Below are positions 25,373 to 33,510 of a stretch of DNA of 64,000 bases, piece after piece. Below the pieces are notes generated by a model. The model had not been told where the DNA came from. It did no database searches and worked only from the letters and a program-made list of their open reading frames with translations. Source of the DNA: JAAEPI01 sp964352625. Lineage in GTDB: Bacteria; Bacteroidota; Bacteroidia; Cytophagales; Cyclobacteriaceae. The DNA is taken from positions 186,001-250,000 of the forward strand of contig CAYGSD010000003.1 in assembly GCA_964352625.1 (NCBI GenBank). Direction: 5' to 3'. Position 1 is the stretch's first letter, and each line of letters opens with the position of its first letter. The position numbers were made by a program, and so were the translations under genes.

Positions 25373-27142
25373 TTAATCAATGATTCCATTTTGCTTCAAG
25401 ATGAAGGTTGCATTTTTGCTGGTGCAAACACCCTCTCTAAGTTTGTAATCGAAGAGCAACTGATCACCTTTGATTTCTACTTCAAAACACTTTGTGGAAA
25501 TGGATTCTGGAAAATCATCAGCGAGTTTACACACGCCAAGATCATGGGTAGCCACAATCCCAGAAGCACCTAGGGTTTGAATTTTTTTAAGAAATTCTAT
25601 GGTGCCAGCTTGCTTGTCCCCCGAGTTGGTTCCACGCAGAATTTCATCCAAAAGCACCAATCCATTATTTTTTTCAAGCGATTCTTTGATATATCTGAGT
25701 CGATCTACTTCTGCGAAAAAGTAGGATTGTCCACCAACCAAGGAGTCAGAAACTTTCATTTGTACGAAAATGTCGATGGAATCTACGTCCGCTTTTTCAG
25801 CACAAATGCATGATCCTATTCTTGACAGTACCAAATTAATTCCCACCGTTCTCAGGAAAGTACTCTTGCCAGACATGTTGGAACCGGTCAAGATGATAAG
25901 CTCCCCATTGCCAACGGTTAAATCATTGGTAATACGCTCATTTACCTCAAGAAACGGATGACCTAATTCCGAAAAATCAAAGTGGCCGTTCTTGTTAAAT
26001 GAGGGGAACGCATAGGAGGGATTATTGTAAGCGAAATTGGCCAGGCTATCCAGTGCTTCTGTTTGTCCAATTATCTTGAACCATTCAGAAATGGACGTGG
26101 CATGATTCTGCCTCCATTTAATCAGTGACCTGAGGGCGTGCACATGATACTGATAGAATCCACTTAAAAACAGGATCGCCAGATCGTTATAAATAGATTC
26201 AAGCTTGAACAGAATCTTGGATAGTTTGCGAAATTCGGTGGAAGGAAACTTCTTCAGTGAGGCTTGTAGCTCTTGGAGTTTTTTGGATTCAAATTTTTGG
26301 TTTTCAATATGCTCTAGCATCAGGACACACTGAGAAATTGACCTACCGATCTCCAGTGACTTACTTAGAATCCTTTTCGCCTTTTTAACATGAAGATTGG
26401 TCAACGATAGGTTAGCGGCCAACAGTATCCAAAGACTGTATTCAAGAAAATCAGCGGGCCAGAAAAAAGAGCTTATTGAAGCTGTGGCAAATAGAGCGGG
26501 GACTAGAAATGAAAGTACAACTTGCCACTTCTTCAATGGTGGGAGGATCTCTTCGCCCCAAGCCTTCACCAGCGCCATGGCTTCATTGAGCTTTGGCTGC
26601 ACTCGTCCGAATGCTTGCAGTCTTTGTCTCCATTCTACCGAAGAGGCTAACTCTCTAACAGCACGCTGCGTTTCTACAATTTTCTCTTGATCGTGAGATG
26701 GATTTTTCAGCATAAGAGCCAGTTCTCTTTGTCCTTCATCTGTGCTACACCTTGACAAATGCTGAAACAATGAATCCGACCCAAACAGATCAAGATCCGA
26801 AGCAAATGGATGTTTGTCATCTTGGTAGGCTGAGCCCGTACTGAAATGACTTTGATCTCCACCTAGGAACCGGAGTTCTTCGTCGTTTATTTCCTCAATT
26901 TCTTGACTAAGCCGCCATTCTTGTTTGATTCTTCGGTGTTTAATAATCAGAAGAATGAAGACGGGAACCAGAAGTAAAAGAGCAATGACAAGGTAGGATT
27001 CACCTTGATAAATCAGATAGCCGCAACCTGCCACAGATAAAAAGACAAAGAACCTTAGTAGGCTGTATTGAAAAGATTTTTTATTCAAAGCCGAGGCTCG
27101 CTGGTGAGCCTCGGCTTTGAGTGTTTTATAGCTTTCTTCCAT
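25373..27142 (-). CDS. Membrane-anchored MutS-like ATPase
   Basis: The 589-residue protein has two N-terminal membrane segments (about residues 28-68), a helical middle and a C-terminal MutS-type ATPase. The ATPase has Walker A TGSNMSGKST at 419-428, VSDSLVGGQSYFFAEVDRL, Walker B LVLLDEILRGTNSGDK and the switch His in ATHDLGV. It lacks the mismatch-recognition domain, so it is unlikely to do mismatch repair. Its job is unknown. A strong 15-bp hairpin lies in codons 8-20. A TTG at 27085-27087 is an alternative start. It follows the ABC operon by 46 bases. Confidence 0.85.
   Translation of the reverse strand: MEESYKTLKAEAHQRASALNKKSFQYSLLRFFVFLSVAGCGYLIYQGESYLVIALLLLVPVFILLIIKHRRIKQEWRLSQEIEEINDEELRFLGGDQSHFSTGSAYQDDKHPFASDLDLFGSDSLFQHLSRCSTDEGQRELALMLKNPSHDQEKIVETQRAVRELASSVEWRQRLQAFGRVQPKLNEAMALVKAWGEEILPPLKKWQVVLSFLVPALFATASISSFFWPADFLEYSLWILLAANLSLTNLHVKKAKRILSKSLEIGRSISQCVLMLEHIENQKFESKKLQELQASLKKFPSTEFRKLSKILFKLESIYNDLAILFLSGFYQYHVHALRSLIKWRQNHATSISEWFKIIGQTEALDSLANFAYNNPSYAFPSFNKNGHFDFSELGHPFLEVNERITNDLTVGNGELIILTGSNMSGKSTFLRTVGINLVLSRIGSCICAEKADVDSIDIFVQMKVSDSLVGGQSYFFAEVDRLRYIKESLEKNNGLVLLDEILRGTNSGDKQAGTIEFLKKIQTLGASGIVATHDLGVCKLADDFPESISTKCFEVEIKGDQLLFDYKLREGVCTSKNATFILKQNGIID
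27085..27120. repeat. 15-bp perfect inverted repeat inside the MutS-like gene start
   Basis: TCAAAGCCGAGGCTC (27085-27099) and GAGCCTCGGCTTTGA (27106-27120) form a perfect 15-bp stem with a 6-base loop. It covers codons 8-19 of the MutS-like gene. No T-run follows on either strand apart from TGTTTTAT on the plus side, so it is not a standard terminator. Confidence 0.85.
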
Positions 27143-27188
27143 GAATGCGGGAAGCTAGTAAGAATCTTATAAAACTCTGATTGTACGC

Positions 27189-28016
27189 CTATTTCAAATC
27201 CCTCTTCGTCAGTCTATAATAAATTGCACCCATATAGATTGCTAACCAACCGGTACAAATCAGCACAGCTTTCAGTGGAACATAGTCCACGATCTCTCTG
27301 AAAATGTATTTCTGGAAAGGCACTTGAATTAGGTTATTCATAGACCTGACGGGCAAGTACGGTGACAGCTCTCTAAAGAATGATCCTTCGAAATATGGAT
27401 TGTGCTCAAAGTTCACAGTGAAGATCGGCTCGAACATCAGCGTGTACAAAAACAGCGCGATGATGGCAAATCCTGACTTCTTGATGAGTAAGGAAACGAG
27501 AAATGCCAATGAACAGAAAACCACGATATCGTAGAAGTAGGCTGCAATGAATTCAAGCTCATCAAATATGTACTCGACACCCTGGACGCTTGAATAAATG
27601 GATCCATTCAGCAGGCCGGCTAAGAACAAGAACAACGAACTCACCAAGCCTAAAAATAGAATGAGTGACACTTTACTTAGTACAAATTCCCGCTTACTGA
27701 TGCCATCTATCACGTTCTGCCTGAGTGTGAGGTACGAGAGATCATTGTTCACCGAAATAATCACGATGAAGCCGAGAAGTACTTTAAGAAATGACGCCAA
27801 ATACGTGGTGTTTTGCCATATATCCGGGAAGTCATAGATCGGAAGCATCGTAGGGTCAATTCCTTCAAAATCAGCTCCCTGAGATTTCAAGTATTCGAGA
27901 AAGAACATCCCGAAAGAAGTGATCACGATCAGAGCCAGCAAGTACATGCCTATCAGAATCCAGAATACCTTGTAGTTCCGGAGTTTTAGCCATTCAAGTT
28001 TAAATGCTCTAATCAT
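27189..28016 (-). CDS. ABC transporter permease
   Basis: This 275-residue integral membrane protein has about six hydrophobic segments (for example VFWILIGMYLLALIVITSF and FLKVLLGFIVIISV) and fits the ABC-2 permease type. It overlaps the ATPase gene by 8 bases, so the two form one exporter. The cargo is unknown. The stretch NDLSYLTLRQNVIDGISKRE resembles permeases of the NatB/BcrB type. The pair sits at the end of the ECF sigma operon. Confidence 0.88.
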   Translation of the reverse strand: MIRAFKLEWLKLRNYKVFWILIGMYLLALIVITSFGMFFLEYLKSQGADFEGIDPTMLPIYDFPDIWQNTTYLASFLKVLLGFIVIISVNNDLSYLTLRQNVIDGISKREFVLSKVSLILFLGLVSSLFLFLAGLLNGSIYSSVQGVEYIFDELEFIAAYFYDIVVFCSLAFLVSLLIKKSGFAIIALFLYTLMFEPIFTVNFEHNPYFEGSFFRELSPYLPVRSMNNLIQVPFQKYIFREIVDYVPLKAVLICTGWLAIYMGAIYYRLTKRDLK

Positions 28017-28911
28017 TTTCCTTCAAAATTTTAAGGAACTCCTGCTCCAGGGACTTGGTCTGAGTGACCAGTCGCTTCAGTATAATTCCATTGTCGTGAC
28101 AAAATTTATTTACGTCACTTGCCGTGACCCCTTCAGAAAGATCCAAAAGAAGAGCACCGTTCTCAGGGTTGACATTTGTTGCACCCTTGAATGTGCCAAT
28201 CACCTCGGATAACTTTTCTGGATTTTCCGAAGCAATTTCCACTCTGTTGGTCTCACCCAAAATATCCTGAACCGGCCCTTCGTGGAGTTTCACGCCATTG
28301 CGAAGTACGCAGAAATCCGTGCAAACTTTCTGCACTTCATCCAGCAGGTGACTGGCAAGAATGATGGTTTTTCCCTGGTCAGCGATTTCCTTGATCAGTA
28401 TTCTGATCTCCGCAATCCCCTGTGGGTCAAGGCCGTTGGTTGGCTCATCCAAAATCAAAACGGGAGGATCGGCTAGGAGGGCAGATGCTATCGAAAGCCG
28501 CTGCTTCATTCCCAAACTATACGTCTTGAATTTGTAATCTTTCCTATCCAGCAAACCGACTTGCTCGAGCACTGGCTCTATCCGATCGTTGGATACTTCC
28601 TTGATGTGCGCAACAATTCGTAGGTTCTGAACAGCCGTGAGGTAAGGGTAGAAGCAGGGCGTTTCTAAGATTGCCCCGATTCGCTTTCGGCTTTCAATAT
28701 TGGGTCTCCCCCCGAACCAGCTGTAGTTACCTGACGTAGGTGCCACCACATCCAGGAGCATTCCCAGAGTGGTCGTTTTCCCACTTCCGTTCGGGCCAAG
28801 CAGTCCGTAGACCGTGCCTGTTTGGATGTTCAGATCAAGCTGATTAACGGCTTTGATTTTGCCAAAGTGCTTCGTCAGCCCTTTGACTTCTAGTGTAGTA
28901 GTGTGTGGCAT
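28009..28911 (-). CDS. ABC transporter ATP-binding protein
   Basis: The 300-residue ATPase has Walker A GPNGSGKT at residues 39-46, the signature YSLGMKQRLSIASALL, Walker B LILDEPTNGLDP and the switch His in ILASHLLDEVQ. The sequence resembles BcrA/NatA-type exporter subunits. It pairs with the permease that overlaps its stop. It begins 5 bases after the DUF4252 gene. Export of peptides, sodium or antibiotics is typical for the subgroup, but none can be chosen here. Confidence 0.92.
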   Translation of the reverse strand: MPHTTTLEVKGLTKHFGKIKAVNQLDLNIQTGTVYGLLGPNGSGKTTTLGMLLDVVAPTSGNYSWFGGRPNIESRKRIGAILETPCFYPYLTAVQNLRIVAHIKEVSNDRIEPVLEQVGLLDRKDYKFKTYSLGMKQRLSIASALLADPPVLILDEPTNGLDPQGIAEIRILIKEIADQGKTIILASHLLDEVQKVCTDFCVLRNGVKLHEGPVQDILGETNRVEIASENPEKLSEVIGTFKGATNVNPENGALLLDLSEGVTASDVNKFCHDNGIILKRLVTQTKSLEQEFLKILKEND

Positions 28912-28916
28912 ATCCG

Positions 28917-29417
28917 TTATTTCAGTCTCTCTGGCTTTATGTCCAGAACATTGAGGAGATCATCGTCTTGCATGGTGCGGAGGATGGTCGGGATCTTCTG
29001 CCAGGCAATATTTCCTTTAAGAAAAAAGGCAAATAGTTGATCGTCTTGGCCAACCACCCCCACAAGCTCATTTGTGCCTTTTTCCTTCCCTAGCAAAACC
29101 ACCGAGTTACCATCCCCAAGAATGGACATGTATTCCTCAAAGCCGATTTTACGGTACTTATCGAGCATGGTGCTGAAAGATTTATCAGCGGTCGAAATGG
29201 AGTCTAAGTCGTAGATAAGAAACTTCTCCATGGAAGTTGCGAGCTCGTTAAAGGCTTCATTTTTCTGGATGTTGATCATGCGCAGCGTGCTTGGGTACAA
29301 GGCGTATCGTCGTTCGCTGCGATTGGTCGCATATTCCTTCAAAATGTCCTCCTGCGCCAAAAGGGGCTGTCCGAGCCCCATTAGCGTTAGTCCGATTAAG
29401 AGTGATTTGATCCTCAC
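28917..29417 (-). CDS. DUF4252 domain-containing exported protein (second copy)
   Basis: The 166-residue protein starts with GTG at 29415-29417 and a signal peptide (RIKSLLIGLTLMGLGQPLLA). It shares its layout and motifs such as EYMSILGDGNSVVLLGKEKG with the next gene and with DUF4252. Function unknown; family members are commonly found with ECF sigma factors in Bacteroidota. The gap to the previous gene is 3 bases. The two copies are probably old duplicates. Confidence 0.8.
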   Translation of the reverse strand: MRIKSLLIGLTLMGLGQPLLAQEDILKEYATNRSERRYALYPSTLRMINIQKNEAFNELATSMEKFLIYDLDSISTADKSFSTMLDKYRKIGFEEYMSILGDGNSVVLLGKEKGTNELVGVVGQDDQLFAFFLKGNIAWQKIPTILRTMQDDDLLNVLDIKPERLK

Positions 29418-29420
29418 TTC

Positions 29421-29951
29421 TTAGTTTGTCTTTTTGTTTTCGTCCAACTTCTCCAAGTTCGAAAGGCCCTGAACTTGCATGCTTCGTGCGATCTTGGAAA
29501 TGTTCTTCAAGTCGATTTCCCCATAAAGACTTAGCACTGCAAATCCTTTCTTGCCGCCAGAGACCATGATCAGCTCAGAGATGATTCCGCCCTTTTCCTT
29601 GATGGCAAAGTGGAAGTTCTCTTCTGCATCCAGCACGGTCATCAACTCTTCGAATCCTGCTTTGTTTACATCTGAAACGCCTTCCTTGTAGAGCTTGCTT
29701 GCATTGGCCACACTGTCTCCATAAAGGACTTTCATGCCTTTGAGCTTACTTACTGCTTTCAAGAATTCTTTCTCTTCTTCACTGCCTGCTTCCAGCTCGG
29801 TGAATAGGGAAAACATCTTGCTACTGATGGACGCTTTTACGTAATCTTCGTTTCCGCTGAAGCGGTCAAAGTACTTGCTCACCACCTCACCTTGTGCCAT
29901 GGCACCTAGGGCAAGGAATAGAGCGATGGCTACTGTTGTTAACTTCTTCAT
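29421..29951 (-). CDS. DUF4252 domain-containing exported protein (first copy)
   Basis: The 176-residue protein has a signal peptide (MKKLTTVAIALFLALGAMA) and the DUF4252 pattern, such as KYFDRFSGNEDYVKASISSK and FEELMTVLDAEENFHFAIKE. It overlaps the probable anti-sigma gene by 4 bases. Being in the same operon as a sigma factor, an anti-sigma protein and an ABC exporter suggests a role in envelope stress sensing or response, but this is inference. It shares about the same C-terminal block with the following copy. Confidence 0.82.
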   Translation of the reverse strand: MKKLTTVAIALFLALGAMAQGEVVSKYFDRFSGNEDYVKASISSKMFSLFTELEAGSEEEKEFLKAVSKLKGMKVLYGDSVANASKLYKEGVSDVNKAGFEELMTVLDAEENFHFAIKEKGGIISELIMVSGGKKGFAVLSLYGEIDLKNISKIARSMQVQGLSNLEKLDENKKTN

Positions 29952-30394
29952 AATTGTTCTTCTTTAATTAGTTCTTCTGCTTTGTTTATTTTCTTTAACT
30001 GTACTGTGTGCGACTCGGCCTCATTCAGGTTCGTTGACATTTTCATCAAAACCGTCTGAGCGATCCGATACGCTTCTTCGGGATCATTGATCTCAAATTC
30101 GTTTCTCTTTCCGGCATCTTGTAGGATGATTGCCCCGACGGTTACGCCGATGGCGATGGTCGCTGCAATGGAAAACTTCGTCTTGGAAAACCACCTGCCT
30201 GGGTTTTGGAATTTCCGCTCAGCCTTCACCTCAGCTTTCTTGCTTACCGACCTGAAAAACAATCCGGTAGGAGTGAGCGAAGGGTTTTTTGAGAAATGCG
30301 CCTTCAGTTCATTCTCCTCAGCCACGGACGTTTCCCCATCCCAGTATTTTGCCAATAATTCGTCTAGCCGTGCTTGTTCAATTCGCGATTCCAT
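29948..30394 (-). CDS. Probable anti-sigma factor
   Basis: This about 148-residue protein has an N-terminal cytosolic part (LDELLAKYWDGETSVAEENEL) and one membrane helix near residues 76-92 (AATIAIGVTVGAIILQ), then a periplasmic tail. That layout fits a small anti-sigma factor of the ECF kind. No clear zinc-binding HxxxCxxC is seen, so it is not a ZAS-type protein. A TTG at 30403 is in frame, but the ATG at 30392-30394 is preferred. It overlaps the sigma gene by 17 bases. Anti-sigma activity is inferred from context. Confidence 0.65.
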   Translation of the reverse strand: MESRIEQARLDELLAKYWDGETSVAEENELKAHFSKNPSLTPTGLFFRSVSKKAEVKAERKFQNPGRWFSKTKFSIAATIAIGVTVGAIILQDAGKRNEFEINDPEEAYRIAQTVLMKMSTNLNEAESHTVQLKKINKAEELIKEEQL

Positions 30395-30884
30395 AGGCTT
30401 CAATTTTTTGTAACGACTCCCTGATTTTCGTTCTGGCTCGGTGAAGGTTGACCTTCACGTCAGACAAATTCAGGGACATAATTTCGGAAATCTCCTGATA
30501 GCTCATGCCATCGATTTCTCTGAGGTGAAAAACCTCTTGCTGCTTTTCAGGGATACCCTTCAGTACCTTGTCCAGCCACATTTGCTGATCCTCCATCAGC
30601 ATGTTGTGGTCAGCCTTGATCTGATCGGGTTTGTTCTCGTGCTCTTCTGGCAGCAACGTAAACCGATTCATTTTCACCCAATCAAGGCATTGGTTTCTGG
30701 TGATTCGCATGACCCACGCTTCGTGATTTTTGATTTCACCAAGCATCGATCGCTTATTCCAGATTTTGATCAAACACTCCTGAACCACATCGTGTGCCGT
30801 GTCCGAATCTTTCAAAATGGACAGAGCGTATCTGTACATTCGTTGTGAGGCGGGTAGGATGTTTTGTTCGTAGAGTGATGACAT
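30378..30884 (-). CDS. ECF-type RNA polymerase sigma factor
   Basis: The protein has sigma region 2 (TAHDVVQECLIKIWNKRSM and WVMRITRNQCLDWVKMN) and region 4 (EKQQEVFHLREIDGMSYQEI through KVNLHRARTKIRE). At about 168 residues it is a typical group 4 sigma factor. An ATG at 30902 is six codons upstream; MSSLYEQNILPASQ from 30884 is the more usual start. It opens an operon with an anti-sigma-like gene, two DUF4252 genes and an ABC exporter, which it probably controls. Confidence 0.93.
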   Translation of the reverse strand: MSSLYEQNILPASQRMYRYALSILKDSDTAHDVVQECLIKIWNKRSMLGEIKNHEAWVMRITRNQCLDWVKMNRFTLLPEEHENKPDQIKADHNMLMEDQQMWLDKVLKGIPEKQQEVFHLREIDGMSYQEISEIMSLNLSDVKVNLHRARTKIRESLQKIEAYGIAN

Positions 30885-30962
30885 TCTGATAGGGAGACCC
30901 ATCGAAGGTCGGAAATGTTACAGCGAGGTGAAAAAAAAGTTTGGAGCGAGACCTCACCCCAG

Positions 30963-30981
30963 CCCTCTCCAAAGGAGAGGG
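30963..30981. repeat. 8-bp hairpin repeat (CCCTCTCC/GGAGAGGG)
   Basis: CCCTCTCC (30963-30970) and GGAGAGGG (30974-30981) form a perfect stem with a 3-base loop. The flank CCTCACCCCAG is typical of a widespread interspersed repeat in bacterial genomes. Confidence 0.75.
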
Positions 30982-31031
30982 AGCTAGTTTGCTATAAAAA
31001 TTTTGTGAGTGTCTAATTCCCCCTTCATATT

Positions 31032-31049
31032 CCCCCTCCTTGGAGGGGG
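31032..31049. repeat. 8-bp hairpin repeat (CCCCCTCC/GGAGGGGG)
   Basis: CCCCCTCC (31032-31039) and GGAGGGGG (31042-31049) pair perfectly over a 2-base gap, followed by GTTAGGGGGAGG. It appears related in style to the hairpin at 30963-30981. Confidence 0.75.
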
Positions 31050-31065
31050 TTAGGGGGAGGTAAAA

Positions 31066-31122
31066 CGTCATTGCGAGCAGAGCAACCTTCCACGTCATTG
31101 CGAGCGAAGCGAAGCAATCTTT
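31066..31122. repeat. Two adjacent REP-like units (CGTCATTGCGAGC type)
   Basis: CGTCATTGCGAGCAGAGCAA begins at 31066 and CGTCATTGCGAGCGAAGCGA begins at 31093, so two similar half-units lie 27 bases apart. They share the CGTCATT core with the units at 31130 and 48230-48657 but differ after it. Confidence 0.75.
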
Positions 31123-31129
31123 TCCACCA

Positions 31130-31189
31130 CGTCATTCTGAACGCAGTGAAGAATCTTTCCTAGACTCTTCGTTGCACTCAGAGTGACGG
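31130..31189. repeat. Palindromic repeat unit (CGTCATTCTGA type)
   Basis: It starts CGTCATTCTGAACGCAGTGA and ends GCACTCAGAGTGACGG, so its ends pair as an imperfect 60-bp palindrome. The same unit occurs at 48334-48402, and close relatives at 48230-48300, 48433-48500 and 48532-48599. Confidence 0.85.
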
Positions 31190-31342
31190 AATGAGGAGAG
31201 TAGGAGCGAGGCTCCAGGGCTGTTTTAGAGACTTCACTCCCGCTATCCGCTCTACAAGGTGTCGCTTCTGTAGGGCTATTTTTGAAGAGGAATGAATTTT
31301 AATTATCTGATGGTTTACAAATGATAGCAGTTGGTAGTAATG

Positions 31343-31350
31343 TATATTTG
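31343..31350 (+). promoter_or_regulatory. Putative -7 box of the RES-domain gene
   Basis: TATATTTG is a perfect TAnnTTTG match ending 13 bases before the ATG at 31364. No TTTG -33 at normal spacing is seen. The leader would be under 10 bases. Confidence 0.5.
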
Positions 31351-31363
31351 AAACCATCGTGAA

Positions 31364-32305
31364 ATGACAAAAAAAGAACACCACCTACCTTCCCTCGAAG
31401 AAGTTGATAAGGGCATAAAAAAACTTTTGTCAGAAGAAAACTGGGAGCAATTTGAATATAAAAATGACCCTCAAATTTTTTATAAGAAACTTCATAAGTT
31501 CTTCACATCGCATTTGAAAATTATGCCGTTTGTATTGCTTGAAAGTGACTCGAAAAAGTTCACTTTTAAAATGTACCGATTAAGGCAGGTAAGTGAGAGC
31601 TTCAATTCCGATTTAATCTCTGAGTACTCATATCCACCAAATCATATAGTGAATTCAGTTCAACGAGCTAATCTTCCAAGGCATCCAGTAATGTATTGCT
31701 CAGATAGCGCAAATACGGCTGTTATAGAAACAATTAAGCAAAAGGAAGTTTTTGATCCCAATTCGACTTATGCTTTATCGGAATGGAAATTTAAGGATGA
31801 TGTGAAAATCAGAACATCACCGTTCTTCTTTGATAATGTCCATCCAGAAAGTCATTTAAGAGAATTTTCGGATTGGGCTATTCAAGGTCTTAGAAGGCAG
31901 ATGGACGAATCTATGACAAAAAATCAAGTTGAGGCATTTGTGAAGATATTGAAGTACTTGGCAAACTTGTTCGTTTATGAAAACACATACGTTGTTTCGA
32001 GTTTTATTGCCCATTATCACCTCTATGCTTCACATAGTTTGAGAAGTGATGTATTTATGTACCCAAGTATTCAAAACGAGAAAAGATCAGTCAACTTTGC
32101 TATCAACCCAAATGCTGTAATGGAAAAGTTACGTTTACAAAAAGTAGTTTTATTGCGATTTCCAGACTTCACTTACGAAAATGAAACATTTACCGCAACA
32201 ACCCTAAAGTACGGCGAAAATCGTGAAGGCATTATTTATTGGGAAGATCCTACAAAGAATTTGGAAGTTGCTGAAAAGGCTAAAAGCCTTTTCGTTACTA
32301 CTTAG
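31364..32305 (+). CDS. RES domain-containing protein
   Basis: This 313-residue protein carries the RES pattern: Arg72/Arg74 in MYRLRQVSE, Glu122 in YCSDSANTAVIETI and Ser235 in YPSIQNEKRSVNFAI. RES-domain toxins degrade NAD, usually beside an Xre/MbcA-type antitoxin. Here there is no such partner next door, and the N-terminal 65 residues are an extra helical piece. So it may be an orphan toxin, a phage-defence enzyme or a protein with a different job. The gene is AT-richer than its neighbours and follows a repeat block, which hints at acquisition. Confidence 0.7.
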   Translation: MTKKEHHLPSLEEVDKGIKKLLSEENWEQFEYKNDPQIFYKKLHKFFTSHLKIMPFVLLESDSKKFTFKMYRLRQVSESFNSDLISEYSYPPNHIVNSVQRANLPRHPVMYCSDSANTAVIETIKQKEVFDPNSTYALSEWKFKDDVKIRTSPFFFDNVHPESHLREFSDWAIQGLRRQMDESMTKNQVEAFVKILKYLANLFVYENTYVVSSFIAHYHLYASHSLRSDVFMYPSIQNEKRSVNFAINPNAVMEKLRLQKVVLLRFPDFTYENETFTATTLKYGENREGIIYWEDPTKNLEVAEKAKSLFVTT

Positions 32306-32335
32306 AACTCTGAACAACATACTTGTCATCCCCAA

Positions 32336-33442
32336 CTAGCCCAAGCGTCCTCTTGTGATCTCTAGTACCCTCCCTGAAATCCACTCTCGAATCCTGTCTG
32401 CCCAAACAGCCACCCACGAGAACAACCCTACAAAAACCACCGCCCCAACTACCGCTTGCCACGGCGAAAGTGAGTGCCCGATAAAGCTGTCTAGCCCAAT
32501 GCCGGTGATGGCTCCATAGAGCACTATGCTGTGCAGTAGGTACATCACTAATGTTTGCTGGCCTATGCGCACCCAGAGGCTGGCAGTGTTTATCGGATCT
32601 TTCTGTAGCAGTAGCGTCAGCCCTCCGAGGATCATCAGCACCCAGCCCATTTTCCCAAACAGGTGCGATACGCTCAGCAAATTGGTTAGGAAAAACTCAT
32701 CCCAAGCAAACAAGATGTGACCTAGTCCGAAGCTCAAGAATAGCCCCGTAAGAATGAGAGCAACAGGAAATTTTATCGTTTTAGTTACCAAAGGGTGGGT
32801 GCTCAAATAGGCACCAATAGCTGCTCCGTACAGAATAAAGGCCAACCACGGAATAAGTGGAAACACGCTCATCGGACCTTTGATGGCATTTTGAATTAAT
32901 GGGTGTGCGTCCATTGGATAATACCCCTGCAAATTGATTAGAGAAGGGTGCAGGCTTATAAGTAAAGTCGCGACTATCAGGTAGTACCACACGAGCTTTC
33001 CACCGAGTAGTTTGAACAGAAGATAAATCAGCACCATCACTAGCAGCCCCACTGCGATGCATTGCAGAATGTGAAAGGAGAACAGCCACGCTCCAAAGGT
33101 TCCGTTCAGATAGTCTTTTACCTGCAACAAACTCGTGTGCAAAAGCACACCCCACGCAAACAATTGAAGCGCTCGTTTCAGCCCCTTCTTGATTCTTGGA
33201 TTATCACGAATGGACAGGTTTCTATTCAGTAAATAAGCGAAGATGATCCCGGACACCATTAGGAAAAGCGGTGCGGTGATCGTGCGTACCTTTAACCAAG
33301 TTACATACGCCCAATGATCGGTGGAAAATAGGCTGATGTCCAAGGTAACTGAAATGAAGTGCCCTTCGAGCATCAGGAGAATGGCGATGGTCCTGGCGAC
33401 ATCTAGGAAAATCAATCGTTGGTCGCTCGGGCTGGACTTCAA
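32336..33442 (-). CDS. Heparan-alpha-glucosaminide N-acetyltransferase-like membrane protein (DUF1624 type)
   Basis: The 368-residue protein has about ten membrane segments and starts with RLIFLDVARTIAILLMLEGH, which fits the acyltransferase-like DUF1624/HGSNAT group. These move acetyl or acyl groups to sugars or lipids across membranes. The start is TTG at 33440-33442; an in-frame stop lies just upstream and no early ATG exists. The acceptor is unknown. It stands alone, convergent with the RES gene. Confidence 0.75.
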   Translation of the reverse strand: MKSSPSDQRLIFLDVARTIAILLMLEGHFISVTLDISLFSTDHWAYVTWLKVRTITAPLFLMVSGIIFAYLLNRNLSIRDNPRIKKGLKRALQLFAWGVLLHTSLLQVKDYLNGTFGAWLFSFHILQCIAVGLLVMVLIYLLFKLLGGKLVWYYLIVATLLISLHPSLINLQGYYPMDAHPLIQNAIKGPMSVFPLIPWLAFILYGAAIGAYLSTHPLVTKTIKFPVALILTGLFLSFGLGHILFAWDEFFLTNLLSVSHLFGKMGWVLMILGGLTLLLQKDPINTASLWVRIGQQTLVMYLLHSIVLYGAITGIGLDSFIGHSLSPWQAVVGAVVFVGLFSWVAVWADRIREWISGRVLEITRGRLG

Positions 33443-33510
33443 GCCCCGAAGGTAAACCTAATCTTCGCAGGTAATACGTCCTGATCTACTGACTTTTCTT
33501 TGAGGCTACT

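Larger units (their letters stand above)
30903..31363. other. Gene-free block of dispersed palindromic repeats
   Basis: This 461-base stretch between the sigma gene and the RES gene has no supportable gene. It holds several types of short palindromic or REP-like units: 30963-30981, 31032-31049, 31066-31122, 31130-31189 and a small GGAGC/GCTCC hairpin at 31203-31215. The types differ from one another, so the block looks like a place where several repeat families have collected. Confidence 0.85.
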
